Assembly: GCA_041687805.1 (NCBI GenBank)
Contig: JBDNJK010000121.1
Location: forward strand, 1-64,000
Source: SZUA-87 sp041687805
GTDB taxonomy: Bacteria; Actinomycetota; Acidimicrobiia; Acidimicrobiales; Aldehydirespiratoraceae
Direction of reading: 5' to 3'
Length of the DNA stretch: 64,000 nt
Below the pieces are notes generated by a model. The model had not been told where the DNA came from. It ran no database searches and worked only from the letters and a program-made list of their open reading frames with translations. Below, piece by piece: positions 61,433 to 64,000 of the stretch (position 1 is its first letter; each line of letters starts with the position of its first letter). Position numbers and translations under genes: made by a program.

Positions 61433-61564
61433 ATGGGCATTCTCGCAGTCGTCTGGCATTACTGGATTGCCGTTCCGCTCGCCGCTGTCTCAGTGGTGGC
61501 AGTTCTCGGCACCATCGGTGGTTACCTGGCAAAGGTCACCTACAGCCGTTATCCCCGCGACTGA
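61433..61564 (+). CDS. Small membrane protein upstream of the metalloprotease
   Basis: This 43-residue frame begins MGILAVVWHYWIAVPLAAVS and contains one long hydrophobic helix followed by AKVTYSRYPRD. Base composition and its position 11 bp before the metalloprotease suggest a real gene translated with it. No family is recognised. Confidence 0.5.
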   Translation: MGILAVVWHYWIAVPLAAVSVVAVLGTIGGYLAKVTYSRYPRD

Positions 61565-61574
61565 AAGCCTTCCC

Positions 61575-62645
61575 TTGTCAGAAGACGCAATCGACTGGGA
61601 TGTTGCTCGCAAGGTTGCCGAACGATTCGGCGGTCGGGAGCCGTTCGCAGGTGCCCTGCATCGCGACGGCCTCGAGGAAGACTTTGCCGAGTTCACCGAA
61701 CAGGCCGAGGATCTTGTAGCCGAATGCACGGGGCTGCGCTCGCTCGACGGCAATGCCCGAGGACGGGTCACCAGCCGCGCCGGGTGGGTAGACGCCAACT
61801 TGGCCTCGTTCCAGCGTTTGTTGCGTCCGATCACCGACAAACTCAGTAAGAAACTCGACAAGAATTCGCTGAGTATCGGCGGCAAGTTCGCCGGGGCTGA
61901 GCTCGGAATGATGCTCGGGTGGATGTCGACCCGTGTGCTCGGCCAGTACGACTTGCTCGTGATCGAGGATGAGAAACCCGACGAACAGGACATCGTCTAT
62001 TTCGTGGCCCCCAACGTGATTGCGTTGGAACGGCGCTATGCCTTTCCTCAGCGCGAGTTTCGGCTCTGGCTTGCTTTGCACGAGGTCACCCACCGAGCCC
62101 AATTCACCGGGGTGCCGTGGATGAGGCAACATTTCCTTGGCCTTGTCGAATCAACCATGGACAGCGTCGACCCCGACCCGAAGCGTTTCATGTCGGCGTT
62201 GCAGCGGCTGATGGAATCCCGCCGCAACGGCGAAGATCCAATGGATCAGGGTGGGATGATGGCTCTTTTCGCATCCGAGGAGCAACTTTCTGTCATCAAT
62301 CAGGTGGCTGGGCTCATGAGCTTGCTCGAGGGTCACGGCGACATCACGATGGATCGTGCGGGCAAAGATCTCGTTCCGTCGGCCGACCGGTTTGCGCGGG
62401 TGCTGCGCGCGCGGCGCCAGAACTCGAGCGGTTTCACCAGAGTTTTCCAGAGGCTGGCCGGGTTCGAAGCCAAGATCAAGCAGTACGCCGAGGGCGAACA
62501 TTTCATCAACGTGGTCGAGGACCATGGCGGGTCGGACCTATTCGACCGTGCTTGGGAGAGCCCTGTCAACGTTCCGTCGATCGACGAGATTCGCGATCCG
62601 ATGTTGTGGATCAAGAGGGTCGGCATGCCCGACTCCGCCACCTGA
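61575..62645 (+). CDS. Zinc-dependent metalloprotease, DUF2342 (F420-biosynthesis-associated) family
   Basis: This 356-residue protein has the zinc-binding HExxH in LALHEVTHRAQF (His169, Glu170, His173) and QHFLGLVESTMDSVDP downstream. The N-terminal region (VARKVAERFGGREPFAGALH) and SLLEGHGDITMDRAG match the actinobacterial DUF2342 family, often labelled coenzyme F420 biosynthesis-associated, though its real substrate is unknown. The start is taken as TTG 61575, giving MSEDAIDWDV. It sits upstream of tilS and hpt, its usual place in actinobacteria. Confidence 0.8.
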   Translation: MSEDAIDWDVARKVAERFGGREPFAGALHRDGLEEDFAEFTEQAEDLVAECTGLRSLDGNARGRVTSRAGWVDANLASFQRLLRPITDKLSKKLDKNSLSIGGKFAGAELGMMLGWMSTRVLGQYDLLVIEDEKPDEQDIVYFVAPNVIALERRYAFPQREFRLWLALHEVTHRAQFTGVPWMRQHFLGLVESTMDSVDPDPKRFMSALQRLMESRRNGEDPMDQGGMMALFASEEQLSVINQVAGLMSLLEGHGDITMDRAGKDLVPSADRFARVLRARRQNSSGFTRVFQRLAGFEAKIKQYAEGEHFINVVEDHGGSDLFDRAWESPVNVPSIDEIRDPMLWIKRVGMPDSAT

Positions 62646-62656
62646 CCGTCGCGGTG

Positions 62657-63562
62657 ATGCAGCTCGAACCGTTGCTTCGGCGTTGTCGGTTCCCTGAGGG
62701 AACCACACCGCTAGCCCTCGGTGTGAGCGGTGGTGCCGACAGCACAGCCATGGCGTTGCTGGCCGCGGAGTTGGGCCGAGAAATGGTGTTGTGGCACGTC
62801 GACCACGGCCTCGGGCCTCAAGCAGCCACGTATGTCGACATGGTCGAAACGCTGGCCGAACGGCTGGGCGCTCCGCTTGAATTGAGATCGGTCGAGATCG
62901 CCGATGGCTCCGATCTCGAGGCCCGGGCGCGATCTGCGCGTTACGCGGCCCTCCCCGACGACGTGTGTGTTGCTCACACCGCCGATGATCGTGCGGCGAC
63001 AATCTTGTTCAATCTCTTTCGAGGGGGTGGGCTGGCAGGAGTGGCGGCTTCGTTCGAACGGGTGAACAGGCCTCTCATCGGCCTGCGGAGAGCGGAGACA
63101 GTGGCCGTGTGTCGCCACATCGGTGTGCCATTTGTCGACGATCCAATGAACGACGAGGACACCTTCACGAGGGTGGCGGTGCGTCGTCGTCTGATGCCGC
63201 TGGCAGCTGAGATCTTCGGCCGGGATCCAGTTCCCCTGCTGAATCGTCATGCCGACACCGTGGCCGACGCCCTTGCTGTTGTTCGGCTGGCGGCCGCCGC
63301 GGTCGACGCGACCGACGTGCACGCGTTGCGGGAGGCACCCATGGCAGTGGCCAGCGAGGCGTTGAGGATGTGGATTCGCGATGAGACAGGTTCGACCGCA
63401 TCGGTTGATATGGCATCGATTGAACGTGTGATGGGCGTGGCCAGAGGAGAGGCCATCGCGACCGAGGTGGTGGGTGGTCATCGCGTTGCCAGAACCGCTG
63501 GCCGACTCAGGTTGGAGAGGGCTGAAAACGGCGGCAATGATCCCGCTATGGTCGTGCAATGA
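62657..63562 (+). CDS. tilS: tRNA(Ile)-lysidine synthetase
   Basis: This enzyme converts C34 of tRNA-Ile(CAU) to lysidine using ATP. The PP-loop LALGVSGGADSTAMALL (SGGADS 24-29), HVDHGLGPQA, HTADDRAATILFNLFRGGGL and FVDDPMNDEDTFTRVAVRRR are conserved. At 301 residues it is the short actinobacterial form without the C-terminal domains of E. coli TilS. ATG 62657 (GTG 62654 is adjacent). Its stop overlaps the hpt start by four bases. Confidence 0.92.
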   Translation: MQLEPLLRRCRFPEGTTPLALGVSGGADSTAMALLAAELGREMVLWHVDHGLGPQAATYVDMVETLAERLGAPLELRSVEIADGSDLEARARSARYAALPDDVCVAHTADDRAATILFNLFRGGGLAGVAASFERVNRPLIGLRRAETVAVCRHIGVPFVDDPMNDEDTFTRVAVRRRLMPLAAEIFGRDPVPLLNRHADTVADALAVVRLAAAAVDATDVHALREAPMAVASEALRMWIRDETGSTASVDMASIERVMGVARGEAIATEVVGGHRVARTAGRLRLERAENGGNDPAMVVQ

Positions 63563-64000
63563 CTTCGAACGCCCCCGCAGGACGAATTGGCGGTGAGGTG
63601 ATCAGCGCCGAGGATGTCGCCCATCGTGTGAAGGAATTGGGCCGTCAGATCACGCTCGACTATCAGGGTCGTCCGCCGCTGATGGTCGGTGTGCTCAAGG
63701 GTGCATACGTGTTCATGAGTGATCTCGCCCGCGAGATCCGGCTGCCTGTGGAATTCGATTTCATGGCGGTGTCGTCTTACGGCGAATCCACTCAGTCGAG
63801 TGGTGTCGTGAGAATCGTCAAGGATCTGGAGACCGACATTGCCGATCGAGATGTGCTTCTGGTGGAAGACATCGTTGATTCCGGCCTGACCCTCCGGTAT
63901 CTGCGACGGCTCTTGAGCGACCGCAAACCCGCGAGTCTGGAAGTGTGTGCGTTGTTGGTTAGAGAAGGGGCAAAGGTAGACGACGTCAAGTATGTCGGTT
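63559..64000 (+). CDS. hpt: Hypoxanthine phosphoribosyltransferase (cut by window edge)
   Basis: The open frame from ATG 63559 runs to the window edge. MVGVLKGAYVFMSDLAREIR and the PRPP loop VLLVEDIVDSGLTLRYLRRL identify a type I phosphoribosyltransferase that salvages hypoxanthine and guanine. The tilS-hpt order, normally followed by ftsH, is standard in actinobacteria. The C-terminal part lies outside the window. Confidence 0.92.
   Translation, partial: MTSNAPAGRIGGEVISAEDVAHRVKELGRQITLDYQGRPPLMVGVLKGAYVFMSDLAREIRLPVEFDFMAVSSYGESTQSSGVVRIVKDLETDIADRDVLLVEDIVDSGLTLRYLRRLLSDRKPASLEVCALLVREGAKVDDVKYVG

Noticed and set aside
1..64000. CRISPR arrays, insertion sequences, prophage or integrase genes
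   Set aside because: No regular direct-repeat arrays, terminal inverted repeats, transposase or integrase-like proteins were seen.

Overview
This 64 kb window is an ordinary-looking stretch of a high-GC actinobacterial chromosome. A WhiB protein, a SigH/SigR-type ECF sigma factor with a zinc anti-sigma factor, GlnR beside two glutamine synthetases, a tandem ArsA ATPase pair, an Ssd-TadA-TadB-TadC pilus locus with a DUF4244 pilin, and a Lys-rich topoisomerase I tail all point that way. The combination, with frequent GTG/TTG starts and tightly overlapped operons, suggests the class Acidimicrobiia (Ilumatobacter-like), but this is an inference from gene content only. I see no insertion sequence, prophage, integrase or CRISPR array, and no gene-free stretch longer than 300 bp (the longest, about 265 bp, lies between hppD and nuoA).

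Layout. 1-462: 5' end of a 4-hydroxyphenylpyruvate dioxygenase gene. 728-11295: one complex I operon, nuoA-B-C-D-H-I-J-K-L-M-N, without the NADH-module genes nuoE, nuoF and nuoG. It is followed at once by a MidA/NDUFAF7-type methyltransferase whose mitochondrial relative methylates the NuoD homologue. 12.4-21.3 kb: TetR regulator, DUF4349 lipoprotein, PIG-L deacetylase, an HD-only relative of CCA-adding enzyme, asd, a MazG-like protein, nitroreductase, a large unrecognised lipoprotein, and a frameshifted FMN reductase. 21.3-26.0 kb: tRNA-Pro, single-domain response regulator, STAS protein, paired ArsA ATPases, NfeD, WhiB.

26.0-29.1 kb holds selB and selA; the matching tRNA-Sec (selC) lies 18 kb away at 45.7 kb, so the organism should make selenoproteins. 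29.1-38.6 kb: FxsA, a degenerate GGDEF-EAL protein, a broken mrp gene, ErpA-like protein, esterase, Tat-type lipoprotein, a compact fusion of a [2Fe-2S] subunit with a shortened molybdenum-hydroxylase domain, RidA, and a SufS-like PLP enzyme. 38.7-43.8 kb is a nitrogen block: GlnR-like regulator, GSI, GSII on the other strand, and glutamine-dependent NAD synthetase.

44.7-51.8 kb: principal-type sigma factor, selC, HAD phosphatase, the Tad pilus operon and an RsbV/RsbW-like pair. 51.9-59.1 kb: NhaA, then the housekeeping run topA, an MFS transporter, tmk and holB. 59.1-64 kb: formate/nitrite-family channel, tRNA-Thr, SigH/RsrA pair, two small proteins, a DUF2342-type metalloprotease, tilS and the start of hpt.

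The items I would look at first are the 11-subunit complex I with its adjacent methyltransferase, the shortened molybdenum-hydroxylase fusion, the selenocysteine genes, and the lesions in mrp and the FMN reductase, which could be real decay or sequencing/assembly errors.
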